From assembly GCA_963757605.1 (NCBI GenBank), contig CAVWSF010000005.1:310001-374000 (forward strand): a stretch of DNA of 64,000 nt, given 5' to 3'. Both the position numbers and the translations under genes were made by a program. Source of the DNA: JAICJC01 sp963757605. Lineage in GTDB: Bacteria; Actinomycetota; Thermoleophilia; Gaiellales; JAICJC01. Positions 31,668 through 39,725 of the stretch are shown here, piece after piece; within the stretch, counting starts at the first letter, position 1, and every line of letters begins with the position of its first letter. The notes beneath the pieces were generated by a model. The model made no database searches. It was not told the origin of the DNA and saw only the letters and a program-made list of their open reading frames with translations.

Positions 31668-32255
31668 ATGCGCGCGTACTACGACGCGCGCGCCGGCGAG
31701 TACGACGACTGGTGGCTGGGACGCGGGCTCTATACCGAGCGCGACCGGCCGGGCTGGCACGAGGAGGTCGAGCGGCTGTGCGAGGTGGTGGCCGGCCTCG
31801 AGCCCTGCCGGGTGCTCGACGTGGCCTGCGGCACCGGGTTCCTGACCCGGCACCTGCGCGGCGACGTGGTGGGGCTCGACCAGAGCCCGGCGATGGTCGA
31901 GGTGGCATCTGCCCGACTGCCGGATGCGCGGGTCGTCCAGGGCGACGCCGTCCCGCTGCCGTTCGCCGAGGGCGAGTTCGACCGCGTCTTCACCGGCCAC
32001 TTCTACGGTCATCTCCTGGCTGACGAGCGGGAGCGGTTCGTCTCGGAGGCGCGACGGGTTGCGCGCGAGCTGGTCGTCGTCGACTCGGCCCTGCACGACG
32101 GGCTCGACCCGGAGGAGTGGCAGGAGCGCGTCCTGAACGACGGCACCCGCCACCGCGTCTACAAGCGCTACTTCCGCGGCGCGGAGCTCGCCGACGAGCT
32201 GGGCGGCGGCCAGGTGCTGCACGACGGCCGCTGGTTCGTCGCCGTGCGCACGTAG
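31668..32255 (+). CDS. Class I SAM-dependent methyltransferase
   Basis: 195 residues, a compact methyltransferase of the UbiE/type 11 sort: YYDARAGEYDDWWLGRG at the N-terminus, motif I VLDVACGTGFLTRHL, VVGLDQSPAMVEVA, then LPFAEGEFDRVFTGHFYGHL. It starts 17 bases after the aldehyde dehydrogenase stop and is probably in the same operon. No substrate can be inferred. A bidirectional terminator follows. Confidence 0.82.
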   Translation: MRAYYDARAGEYDDWWLGRGLYTERDRPGWHEEVERLCEVVAGLEPCRVLDVACGTGFLTRHLRGDVVGLDQSPAMVEVASARLPDARVVQGDAVPLPFAEGEFDRVFTGHFYGHLLADERERFVSEARRVARELVVVDSALHDGLDPEEWQERVLNDGTRHRVYKRYFRGAELADELGGGQVLHDGRWFVAVRT

Positions 32256-32258
32256 CGC

Positions 32259-32306
32259 ATGAAAAATTGGGGTCTGACCCCGTTTTTTCATGACCCCGTT
32301 TTTTCA
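32259..32306. terminator. Bidirectional terminator with 16-nt tandem repeat
   Basis: ATGAAAAA, then GGGGT-CTG-ACCCC, then TTTTTCAT (32259-32291) form a long stem with an A-run on one side and a T-run on the other, a classic terminator for both strands. TGACCCCGTTTTTTCA occurs twice in direct tandem (32275-32290 and 32291-32306); the TCA of the second copy is the stop codon of the convergent deacetylase. Confidence 0.85.
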
Positions 32307-33215
32307 CGACAGGGCGGTGAGGACTTCGGCGACGCTCTCGAAGAGCGCGGTCAGGTCGTAGCCGCCCTCCAGGATCATCACCGGGCCGGCGCCGATCTCG
32401 CGCACGGCGCGGGTCAGGTCGCCGAACGCAGCCGAGGAGAGGCCGAGGTTGCAGAGCGGGTCGTCGCGGTGGGCGTCGAAGCCGGCCGAGACGATCAGGA
32501 GGCCCGGATCGAAGTCGCGAAGCGCGGGCAGGGCCTCGTACTCGAAGGCGTCCATGAACCCGCGCTCCGACGACCCTGCGGCGAGCGGGATGTTGACCGT
32601 CGCCCCCTCCCCCGCACCGCCGCCCCGCTCGGCCCGGCTCCCGGTGCCGGGGTAGAACGGGTACTGATGCAGCGACACATAGAGCACGGCCGGGTCGTCC
32701 CAGAAGATCGCCTGCGTGCCGTTGCCGTGGTGGGCGTCCCAGTCGAGCACGGCCACGCGCTCGACCCCCGCCGCGCGGGCGTGGCCGGCCGCGACCGCCG
32801 CGTGGTTCACGAGGCAGAAGCCCATCGCCCGCGCCGCCTCGGCGTGATGCCCGGGCGGGCGGCCCAGGCAGAACGCCGCGTCGAGCTCGCCCGCAAGCAC
32901 CGCGTCCACCGCCGCGGTCGCCGCGCCCGACGCGGCGACGGCGGCGTCATAGCTCCGCTCGCTCACCACCGTGTCGAGGTCGATCGCGCCTCCGCCCGCC
33001 TCGCACAGCTCCCGGATCGCGGTCAGGAACGCGGGCGGATGCACCCGCTCGAGGTCGGCCTGCGCCGCCGGGCCGGCCTCCTCGACCGGCGCCTGCGCCA
33101 CCCGGACCGCGTGCATGACGGCGTCGATCCGGGCCGGCCGCTCCGGATGCGGCCCCGGATCGTGCTCGCGGAAGAGGTCGGACACGTAACACGCAAGCGG
33201 CTGCGTTTGTGACAC
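32304..33215 (-). CDS. Histone-deacetylase-family amidohydrolase
   Basis: 303 residues with the zinc deacetylase signature of arginase/deacetylase enzymes: HPERPARI, RPPGHHAEAARAMGFCLVNH (catalytic His pair), DWDAHHGNGTQ (zinc Asp/His), VSAGFDAHRDDPL (second zinc Asp) and EGGYDL. Bacterial members act on acetylpolyamines, acetoin-related proteins or acetyl-lysine; the target here is unknown. The GTG at 33215 is the most upstream sensible start. Confidence 0.9.
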   Translation of the reverse strand: MSQTQPLACYVSDLFREHDPGPHPERPARIDAVMHAVRVAQAPVEEAGPAAQADLERVHPPAFLTAIRELCEAGGGAIDLDTVVSERSYDAAVAASGAATAAVDAVLAGELDAAFCLGRPPGHHAEAARAMGFCLVNHAAVAAGHARAAGVERVAVLDWDAHHGNGTQAIFWDDPAVLYVSLHQYPFYPGTGSRAERGGGAGEGATVNIPLAAGSSERGFMDAFEYEALPALRDFDPGLLIVSAGFDAHRDDPLCNLGLSSAAFGDLTRAVREIGAGPVMILEGGYDLTALFESVAEVLTALS

Positions 33216-33238
33216 CCCCGAGATACAGACGAATCGCC

Positions 33239-33268
33239 GGTTTTCTCCGCCGTTCTCCGGAGAAAACC
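33239..33268. repeat. 11-bp perfect inverted repeat in an AT-richer gap
   Basis: GGTTTTCTCCG (33239-33249) and CGGAGAAAACC (33258-33268) are exact reverse complements with an 8-base loop. It lies between divergent genes in a stretch clearly less GC-rich than its surroundings (to about 33340). An operator or a transcript-leader hairpin is possible. Confidence 0.6.
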
Positions 33269-33373
33269 CTGAGATTAACGTCAGCTTAACAATCCTGGTG
33301 GCTAAATGAACAGGGAATCGGGCATACTAACCAGGCCGTCCCGCCCCCCTTGTGACACCGAGCTGGAGGTCGC

Positions 33374-33790
33374 ATGTATCGGTTTAGCCGCGCAATCTTC
33401 GTCGAGGTCAAGGACCTCGTCGACCCGCATCCCGACACCGTCTCCGCGCAGGAGGCCCGGCGCAGGGTGCTTCAGTGTTGCGAGGCGACGATCGAGCGGC
33501 TGGCGCGCGACCCGCACTACTTCGCGAAGCCGAGCCAGAGCCTCTTCTCGGAGATCCGCCACCTCTTCTCGATCTCCGACCAGGTGCGGGTGTACCGGTC
33601 GATCGACCGCCACATCGGGGCCGCGGTCGTCCACATCCTCGACGAGCTCGAGCGCGCCGGCGAGGGGCAGGCGCACCAGTGCAAGGCGACGACCCGCAAG
33701 GGCAAGCCGTGCCAGCGCACGCCGCTTCCCGACCGCGAGTACTGCCCATCGCACCAGCACCTCGAGGAGCGCCTGCCCGTCACGGCGTAG
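33374..33790 (+). CDS. Hypothetical protein with C-terminal Cys/His zinc motif
   Basis: 138 residues. The helical N-terminal part (FVEVKDLVDPHPDTVSAQ; CCEATIERLARDPHYF) is not recognised. The C-terminus has CKATTRKGKPC and, ten residues on, YCPSHQ, the C-x-ATT-x-G-x-C ... YC-xx-H pattern of a short zinc-binding module seen at the ends of many unrelated small proteins. It may bind nucleic acid or protein. GGAGGT precedes the ATG at 33374. It stands alone before the acetyltransferase. Confidence 0.7.
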   Translation: MYRFSRAIFVEVKDLVDPHPDTVSAQEARRRVLQCCEATIERLARDPHYFAKPSQSLFSEIRHLFSISDQVRVYRSIDRHIGAAVVHILDELERAGEGQAHQCKATTRKGKPCQRTPLPDREYCPSHQHLEERLPVTA

Positions 33791-33813
33791 GCGCCGCTCG
33801 CGACCGCGACGGC

Positions 33814-34299
33814 ATGGTCCGGCTCGAGCCCTGGGGCACGGGGGATCTGGCGCTGCTTCAGCAATGCGTCGGCGACCCGGCCATGATGGAGCACGTCGGC
33901 GGCCCTGAGAGCGCGGAGAAGATCGCCGAGCGCCAGTCCCGCTACGAGCACCCCGACTCGAAGCAGTACAAGATCGTCGCCGCCGGCGAGGGCGTCGGCT
34001 GGGTCGGCTACTGGGAGCGCGACTGGCGGGGAAACGAGGTCTTCGAGATCGGCTGGGCGGTGATCCCAGCGTTCCAGGGCCGCGGGATCGCGAGCTCGGC
34101 GACCCTCGACGCCGTCGCGATCGCGAGTGCGGAGCGGACGCGCCGGTTCATGCACGCGTACCCGTCGGTCGAAAACGGGCCCTCGAGCGCCGTCTGCCGG
34201 AAGGCCGGCTTCGTCCTTCAGGGGTCGTACGAGCTCGAGTACCCCGAGGGCCACCTGATGCTCTGCAACGACTGGCGCATCGAGCTCTTCACGCCCTAG
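33814..34299 (+). CDS. GNAT-family N-acetyltransferase
   Basis: 161 residues of the RimJ/RimL-like GNAT type: LEPWGTGDLALLQQCVGDP at the N-terminus, the strand IGWAVIPAFQGRGIASSATL with the acetyl-CoA loop (Q/R-x-x-G-x-G/A), and KAGFVLQGSYELEYP near the end. It would transfer an acetyl group to an amine; the substrate is unknown. The last four bases overlap the end of convergent dinB. Confidence 0.85.
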   Translation: MVRLEPWGTGDLALLQQCVGDPAMMEHVGGPESAEKIAERQSRYEHPDSKQYKIVAAGEGVGWVGYWERDWRGNEVFEIGWAVIPAFQGRGIASSATLDAVAIASAERTRRFMHAYPSVENGPSSAVCRKAGFVLQGSYELEYPEGHLMLCNDWRIELFTP

Positions 34300-35357
34300 G
34301 GCGGCTCGGGCTCGTCCTCCATCGGCAGCGCCAGCTGGCGGTGCCGGTCGAGACCCGACACCCCCACGCCCACCAGGCGGATCGGGCCGGGCCGCGCCCG
34401 CAGCGCCCTGTCGAGCAGGCTGCAGGCCAGGTCGCCGATCGCGACCGCGTCGTCGATGCCCACCACCAGGCTGTGCGACCTGGTCGCGATCGAGAAGTCG
34501 GGGTAGCGCACCTTCGTCGTCACGGTCCGGGCGCTCATCCCGCGCCGCCCGAGCGACGCCGCCAGCCCGTCCGACATCCGGCGCAGATAGCCGTGGAGCT
34601 CCTCGCGGTCGCGGACGTCGACGTCGAACGTCTCCTCGTTGGAGATCGAGATGGCCTCGGCCGGCTCGCCGCTCACCGGCCGTGGATCGACACCCTGCGC
34701 TCGCAGCCGCAGGTCAACCCCGACCCGGCCGGGCAGGAGCTCCGCGAGCCGGGCGTCGTCCAGCTCGGCGAGCGCGCCGATCGTCGCGACCCCGGCGGCG
34801 ACCAGCCGCACCTCGGCCTTCGGCCCCACGCCTGGCAGCGTCCGGACCGAGAGCCGGGCCAGGAACGCGGCCTCCCCGCCGGGCGGGACGACCGTGATCC
34901 CGGCGGGCTTGCGCGCGTCGGACGCCACCTTGGCGACGACCTTGCAGGTCGCGACGCCCAGCGAGCACGAGAGCCGCATGCGCTCGCGCACCGCGAGCTG
35001 GATCAGCTCGGCCTGCTCGTGCGGGTCGCCGTCGGGCAGCACCAGGTAGCCCTCGTCGATCCCCACCTGCTCGACGACGGGCGCCATCTCGCGCACGAGC
35101 GCCCACACGCGCCCCGACCACTCCCGGTAGGTGCGGTGATCGGGCCGGACGAAGACGACGCCCGGGCAGCGGCGACGAGCCTCGGCGCTCGACATCGCCG
35201 AGCGGATCCCGTACCTGCGCGCCTCGTAGCTGGCCGTGGCGACGACGCCGCGGCCGTCGGGGTTGCCGCCGACGACGACGGGCTTCCCGCGCAGGTCGGG
35301 ATTGCGGTGAAGCTCCACGGCGGCGAAGAAGGCGTCGAGGTCGAGGTGCGCGATCAC
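34296..35357 (-). CDS. dinB: DNA polymerase IV (Y family)
   Basis: 353 residues. Palm motifs: LDLDAFFAAVE (first catalytic Asp and steric-gate region), YEARRYGIRSAM, and VGIDEGYLVLP where most family members have SIDEAFLD, so the second catalytic Asp/Glu pair is kept but the context differs. Helix-hairpin-helix RTLPGVGPKAE and a little-finger domain follow; the tail QLALPMED could be a beta-clamp-binding QLxLP motif. It performs error-prone lesion bypass. The GTG at 35357 gives a normal N-terminus. It is divergent from pafBC. Confidence 0.9.
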   Translation of the reverse strand: MIAHLDLDAFFAAVELHRNPDLRGKPVVVGGNPDGRGVVATASYEARRYGIRSAMSSAEARRRCPGVVFVRPDHRTYREWSGRVWALVREMAPVVEQVGIDEGYLVLPDGDPHEQAELIQLAVRERMRLSCSLGVATCKVVAKVASDARKPAGITVVPPGGEAAFLARLSVRTLPGVGPKAEVRLVAAGVATIGALAELDDARLAELLPGRVGVDLRLRAQGVDPRPVSGEPAEAISISNEETFDVDVRDREELHGYLRRMSDGLAASLGRRGMSARTVTTKVRYPDFSIATRSHSLVVGIDDAVAIGDLACSLLDRALRARPGPIRLVGVGVSGLDRHRQLALPMEDEPEPP

Positions 35358-35427
35358 GAGTGCAATTTGGCACGCTCCGGCGCCACGTTCGGGACGCGGC
35401 CGTATCCCGGCGACCGGTAGACTACGG

Positions 35428-37495
35428 GTGGTCTTGACCCACGACGCTGACAAGCTCATCCGCCAGCTCTCGCTCGTGGCGTACCTCATGGCGGAACAGC
35501 GACCCGTCACGGCGCGCGACGTCAAGACCCACGTCGAGGGCTACTCGGACATGGGCGACGAGGCCTTCGCCCGCCGCTACTACGCCGACCGGCGCGAGCT
35601 CCAGGATCTGGGAATCCCGATCGCCTCGGGCCGCGACGAGTTCACGTCGGAGGAGCTCTACAGCCTGCGCGAGGAGCAGTACTTCCTGCCGCCGATCGAG
35701 CTGACCGACGACGAGCTGGCGGCGCTCCAGACCAGCTTCTACCTGCTGGAGGGGCAGTTCGCCTACGCCGAGCCGCTTCGGCTCGCGCTCCAGAACCTGG
35801 CGCTCGGGCGGGCCTGGCCCGCTACCGACCCCGGCCCCAAGACGGCGCCGGTCGAGCTCTCTGGCGCCGCTCTACACCGACGAGATCGCCTCCCGGCTTG
35901 CGAAGCTCGAGCAGGCCATATCGAAGCAGCGCACCGTCAAGTTCCGGTACTGGACGATCACGTCCGACAGCGAGGCCGAGCGCACGGTCAACCCGTACGG
36001 CCTCTGGGAGACGAACGGGATCTGGTACGTCGTCGGCGACGACATGGAGCGCGCCGAGGAGGATGACCGCCGCCGCACCTTCCGGGTCTCGCGCATCCGC
36101 GGCGAGATCAAGTTCGCGACCCGCCGCGAGCGCGACTTCCGTATCCCGGCGGGGTTCAACGTCACCGCCTACCGCGACCGGCCGCCGTGGAAGCTCTCGG
36201 CCGGCGACGCCGGGACGGCCGTCGTCGAGGTGAGCGCCGACGCGACCTGGCTCGTCGAGCGCCGCTACGGCGCCTACGGCGAGGTCGAGGAGCTGCCCGA
36301 CGGCTCGGCCCGCTTCACCACGCCCTACTCCGACCTGCCGGCGCTCTCGGCCTGGATCCTCTCGCTCGGCGGCCGCGCCCACCCGGTCGAGCCCGACGCG
36401 GTCGTCGACGCCGTCTCCGCCGACCTGCAGGCCGTGATCGACGCGCACACCGGCGACCCGCGGGCCGTGCCCGCCGCGCAGGCGCCGGCCGAGGACCTGG
36501 ATCCCGGCCCCGCCGCGCCGCGCATGCCCGGGCCGGTGGCCCCGGAGCGGTTCGCGCTGCTGCAGGCGCTACTTGCCTTCCTGCTGGCCCGCTGCGGCGA
36601 TGCCGCGTCGGCCCGGGTCGAGTCGAACGAGCTCCAGGAGCGCTTCCGGCTCACGGCGCAGGAGCTCCAGGAGAGCCTCGACCTGCTGAACCTGGTCAAC
36701 TTCGGCGGCGGCTGCTACGCCGTCTACTGCGCCACCGAGAACGGCAACGTGATCGTCGACAAGGAGCTCTACGGCGACACGTTCCGGCGGCCCGCCCGGC
36801 TCTCGCCGCTCGAAGCCAAGGCGCTCCTGCGGGCCCTTGACGTCGTCGCCCCGCTGGTGGCGGCCGAGGCCCACACCACGCTGGCGACGGTCCGCGAGAA
36901 GGTCGAGGCTGCCTTCGGGAGCTACGCGCTCGCCGACACCCCCGCGCCGCAGGAGACCGACGCCGAGGAGCACGCCGTCACCGTGCTGAGCGCCGGCGTG
37001 CGCGACCGCAAGCTGGTCGACATCACCTACCTCTCACGCTCGTCCGACGAGTTCTCGACGCGCACGGTCGAGCCGTACCTGCTGCGGCGCGACGACCGCG
37101 GCTGGTACGTCGAGACCTGGGATCAGAGCCGCAACGGCCGGCGCACCTTCCGGGTGGAGTACATCAAGGAGGCCGCCCTCTCGCGCAGCGGGTACGAGCC
37201 CCGGCCCGAGATGGCCGACCTCGACCACTCGCTCGGCGGCAAGGTCGGCATCGCCCGGATCTGGTTCACGCCCGTGCGGGCCCGCTGGGAGCTCGAGGGC
37301 CGACCAGGCGCGCAGCCGGCCCGCGGCGGGGCGGCGGTCGCCGACGTCACGTACGGGTCGCGCGAGTGGCTGGTCTCCGAGATCCTGCGCTACCGCGGTC
37401 AGGCCGAGGTGATCGAGCCGGAGGTCGTCCGCACCCAGGTGCGCCGCTCGGCCGAGCAGCTCCTGCGCGGCATCAGGCCGGTCGCCGTCCGCTGA
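35428..37495 (+). CDS. pafBC: PafBC-type fused WYL regulator, one apparent frameshift
   Basis: Two successive HTH-WYL units in one gene. Unit 1: HTH (SLVAYLMAEQRPVTARDVKTH), WYL core RTVKFRYWTITSDSEAERTV and GIWYVVGDD. Unit 2: HTH-like (ARVESNELQERFRLTAQELQ), WYL core KLVDITYLSRSSDEF and RGWYVETWD. This is the arrangement of natural PafB-PafC fusions, which activate the RecA-independent DNA damage response in actinobacteria. One extra G near 35868 splits the frame between ELSGA and LYTDEIASRL; 2068 bases is one more than a multiple of three. The product would be about 688 residues. TAGACT at 35418-35423 is the probable -10. Confidence 0.82.
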
Positions 37496-38432
37496 CGTTG
37501 GCGAGGGCCGCGCGCGCGTTCCGCGCCAGGTGGCGGCCGTCGCGATCGGGCACGTAGAGCCGCCGGTAGCGCTGGACAAGCTCGTCGGGGTCGGCCTCGA
37601 GCCAGTCCGCGAGCGGCGGGAAGGCGTCGTCGACGGCGTCCGGCTCGAGCCCCGCCGCCCGGCGTGACGCGCCGGTGTTCCACGGGCACACGTCCTGGCA
37701 GATGTCGCAGCCGTAGACGCGGTCCTCGAGCTCCGCCGGGAACGGCAGCTCGTCCGTCCGCGACTGGGTCTGGTAGCTCAGGCAACGGCGGGCGTCCAGG
37801 ACGCCGTCGGCCACGATCGCATCGGTGGGGCAGGCGTCGATGCAGGCCCGGCAGGAGCCGCAGGCGTCCCACGCGGGCTCGTCAGCCGCCGCGTGGGTGG
37901 GCTCGAGCTCGGCGTCGGTGACGAGCACGCCGAGGACGACCCAGGAGCCGTGGCGGCGGGTGATCGCGAGCGTGTTCTTGCCGTAGACGGCGATCCCCGA
38001 GCGGGCCGCCGCCTCGCGGTCGACGTGGTGGTTGGCGTCGACGAAGACGGCCGAGCGGGAGCCGGGCGCCCATCCCGCCAGCCGCTCGCCGAGCGCGGCG
38101 AGCTGGTCGCGCAGCACGGCATACTCGTCGCGGCGGGTGTAGCGCGGCATCCGTCCGCGGGGGCGGTCGCGCGGCTTGGGCGGCTCCGGCCGGGCGTAGC
38201 TCCGCGCGGCGGCGACGACCGAGCGCGCGCCCCGCAGCAGCGTCTCGGGATGGCAGGAGCGCTCCGGGTGCGCCATGGTGAAGCGCATGTCGGCGAAGAG
38301 GCCCGCCTCGCGGCGCTCGCGGATCAGCGCCTCGGTGCGGACGTACGGCTCGGCCCGGCAGACGCCGCAGGCGTCGATGCCGAGCCGGGCCGCCTCCTCG
38401 ACGAGCGCGTGGGTGAGCCGGTGTGGATCCAC
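37473..38432 (-). CDS. queG: Epoxyqueuosine reductase
   Basis: 319 residues. The N-terminal domain binds cobalamin; motifs ARSYARPE and FVDANHHVDREAAARSG are typical. Two 4Fe-4S ferredoxin motifs are clear: CGSCRACIDACP and YGCDICQDVCPW. The enzyme performs the last step of queuosine synthesis, reducing epoxyqueuosine in tRNA. Other que genes are not in the window. The GTG at 38432 follows a CAGAAT box by seven bases. Its 3' end overlaps pafBC by 23 bases in convergent orientation. Confidence 0.9.
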   Translation of the reverse strand: MDPHRLTHALVEEAARLGIDACGVCRAEPYVRTEALIRERREAGLFADMRFTMAHPERSCHPETLLRGARSVVAAARSYARPEPPKPRDRPRGRMPRYTRRDEYAVLRDQLAALGERLAGWAPGSRSAVFVDANHHVDREAAARSGIAVYGKNTLAITRRHGSWVVLGVLVTDAELEPTHAAADEPAWDACGSCRACIDACPTDAIVADGVLDARRCLSYQTQSRTDELPFPAELEDRVYGCDICQDVCPWNTGASRRAAGLEPDAVDDAFPPLADWLEADPDELVQRYRRLYVPDRDGRHLARNARAALANVSGRRPA

Positions 38433-38518
38433 GCGCCGTATTCTGCCGTCGCCGAGCGCGCTCCTGGTAGGGTCAGCGACCGCGCCCAGTTCCGTCTGCC
38501 CGTCAAGGAGGGACCCGA

Positions 38519-39115
38519 ATGCACGACCGCGTGATCTCCCGCGCCCATCCCGGCGCGATGAACGTGCTCCTGACCGTGGTCGGCGCCGCGGTCCTGACGG
38601 CGGTGTGCGCCCAGTTGTCGTTCGGCTATCCGGTCCCCACCACGATGCAGACGTTCGCCGTCCTGGGCTCCGCGGCGTTCCTCGGCGCGCGCAAGGGCGC
38701 CGCCGGCCAGCTGCTCTACATCGGCGCCGGAGCGGCCGGCATGCCCATCTTCGCCGACGGCCACGGCGGCATCGACTGGCTGACGCAGGCCAACCCGCTC
38801 CACGCCAGCGGCGGCTACCTGTGGGGCTACCCGCTGGCCGCGCTGCTGGTCGGGTGGCTGTGCGACCGGTACGGGCGCAGCTTCTACGTCACCGTCCCGG
38901 CGATGCTCGCCGGCAGCGTCGTTCTCTATGCGACAGGGCTCGTGTGGCTGCACCAGGCGATCCCGACGCCCTGGACGGGCGCGGGCGTGACGACGCTGCA
39001 CTACGGCCTGTGGCCGTTCGTCGTCGGCGACGTCGCCAAGATCTTCGCCGCCGCGGCGATCATCGACCCCTCGGCGCCGTGGGGCCGATTGCTCGGGCGT
39101 CTCCGCTTCGAATAA
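38519..39115 (+). CDS. bioY: BioY-family biotin transporter S component
   Basis: 198 residues with about six hydrophobic helices. The family pattern is visible: AQLSFGYPVPTTMQTFAVL (substrate-binding region), GAAGQLLYIGAGAAGMPIFA, and GGYLWGYPLAALLVGWLCDR. BioY captures biotin in the membrane as the S unit of an ECF transporter; no EcfA/EcfT genes are near, so it may work alone or with a shared energising unit. GGAGG precedes the ATG at 38519. Confidence 0.9.
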   Translation: MHDRVISRAHPGAMNVLLTVVGAAVLTAVCAQLSFGYPVPTTMQTFAVLGSAAFLGARKGAAGQLLYIGAGAAGMPIFADGHGGIDWLTQANPLHASGGYLWGYPLAALLVGWLCDRYGRSFYVTVPAMLAGSVVLYATGLVWLHQAIPTPWTGAGVTTLHYGLWPFVVGDVAKIFAAAAIIDPSAPWGRLLGRLRFE

Positions 39116-39128
39116 CCCCGGAAACGCC

Positions 39129-39165
39129 GCCGCCCCCGGTCGGCGGGTGCCGAGCCGGGGGCGGC
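39129..39165. terminator. GC-rich hairpin between bioY and a pilin gene
   Basis: GCCGCCCCCGG (39129-39139) and CCGGGGGCGGC (39155-39165) form a perfect 11-bp stem with a 15-base loop, placed between the convergent ends of bioY and the pilin gene. Confidence 0.6.
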
Positions 39166-39184
39166 TGTGCGAAAACGCTGCGTG

Positions 39185-39343
39185 CTAGAGCGTCGCGATG
39201 ACGTTGTTCAGCAGGCCCTGGATGGCCGTGCTGAGCAGGCCGAGCGTGACCACCACAGCGATGGTGATGACGCCGAGCACCACGGCGTACTCCGCCATGG
39301 TCTGGCCGGCCTCATCGCGCAGGTGAGCGAGAAACTCGAGCAT
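39185..39343 (-). CDS. Flp-type (type IVb) prepilin, 52 aa
   Basis: MLEFLAHLRDEAG is the leader ending in Gly, followed by QTMAEYAVVLGVITIAVVVT with the pilin Glu at +5 and a hydrophobic helix, then a short amphipathic end (IQGLLNNVIATL). The 52-residue size and sequence are those of canonical Flp pilins; of the three pilins in this window it is the closest to the Flp norm. GGGAGG lies five bases before the ATG at 39343. Confidence 0.88.
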   Translation of the reverse strand: MLEFLAHLRDEAGQTMAEYAVVLGVITIAVVVTLGLLSTAIQGLLNNVIATL

Positions 39344-39416
39344 GTCTGCCTCCCGTGAAAACACCGAGTACGGAAGTACAGATCGGCACGAAGGCCGCGC
39401 TCGATAAGGGTGATCT

Positions 39417-39725
39417 TTAGAAGCCGAGCACGAACTTGGCGTCGTCGGACATCCGCTCCGGGGACCACGGCGGGTTGAACGTGAGCTCGGTGGTGACCTC
39501 GGAGACGCCGGCCATGCTGCCGATGGCGTCGCGGATGTCCTGCTCGATCTGCGCCCCGGCCGGGCAGCCCATCGACGTGAGCGAGTAGATGATCGCGACG
39601 GTGCCGCCCTCGACGGCCACCTCGTAGACGAGGCCGAGGTCGACCACGTCCATGCCCAGCTCCGGGTCCTCCACGACGCGCAGCGCGTCCCAGACGGCCT
39701 CAGGGGTGAGTTCGGCGGTGCTCAC
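39417..39725 (-). CDS. MIP18/SufT-like (DUF59) Fe-S assembly factor
   Basis: 102 residues: AVWDALRVVEDPELGMDVVDLGLVYEV covers the family core, followed by SLTSMGCPAGAQIEQDI, where the Cys may bind metal, and TFNPPWSPERMSDDAKFVLG. Such proteins (PaaD, SufT, MIP18) help to insert Fe-S clusters. The GTG at 39725 overlaps the enoyl-CoA hydratase-like stop (GTGA), making it the last gene of the minus-strand operon. Confidence 0.88.
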   Translation of the reverse strand: MSTAELTPEAVWDALRVVEDPELGMDVVDLGLVYEVAVEGGTVAIIYSLTSMGCPAGAQIEQDIRDAIGSMAGVSEVTTELTFNPPWSPERMSDDAKFVLGF

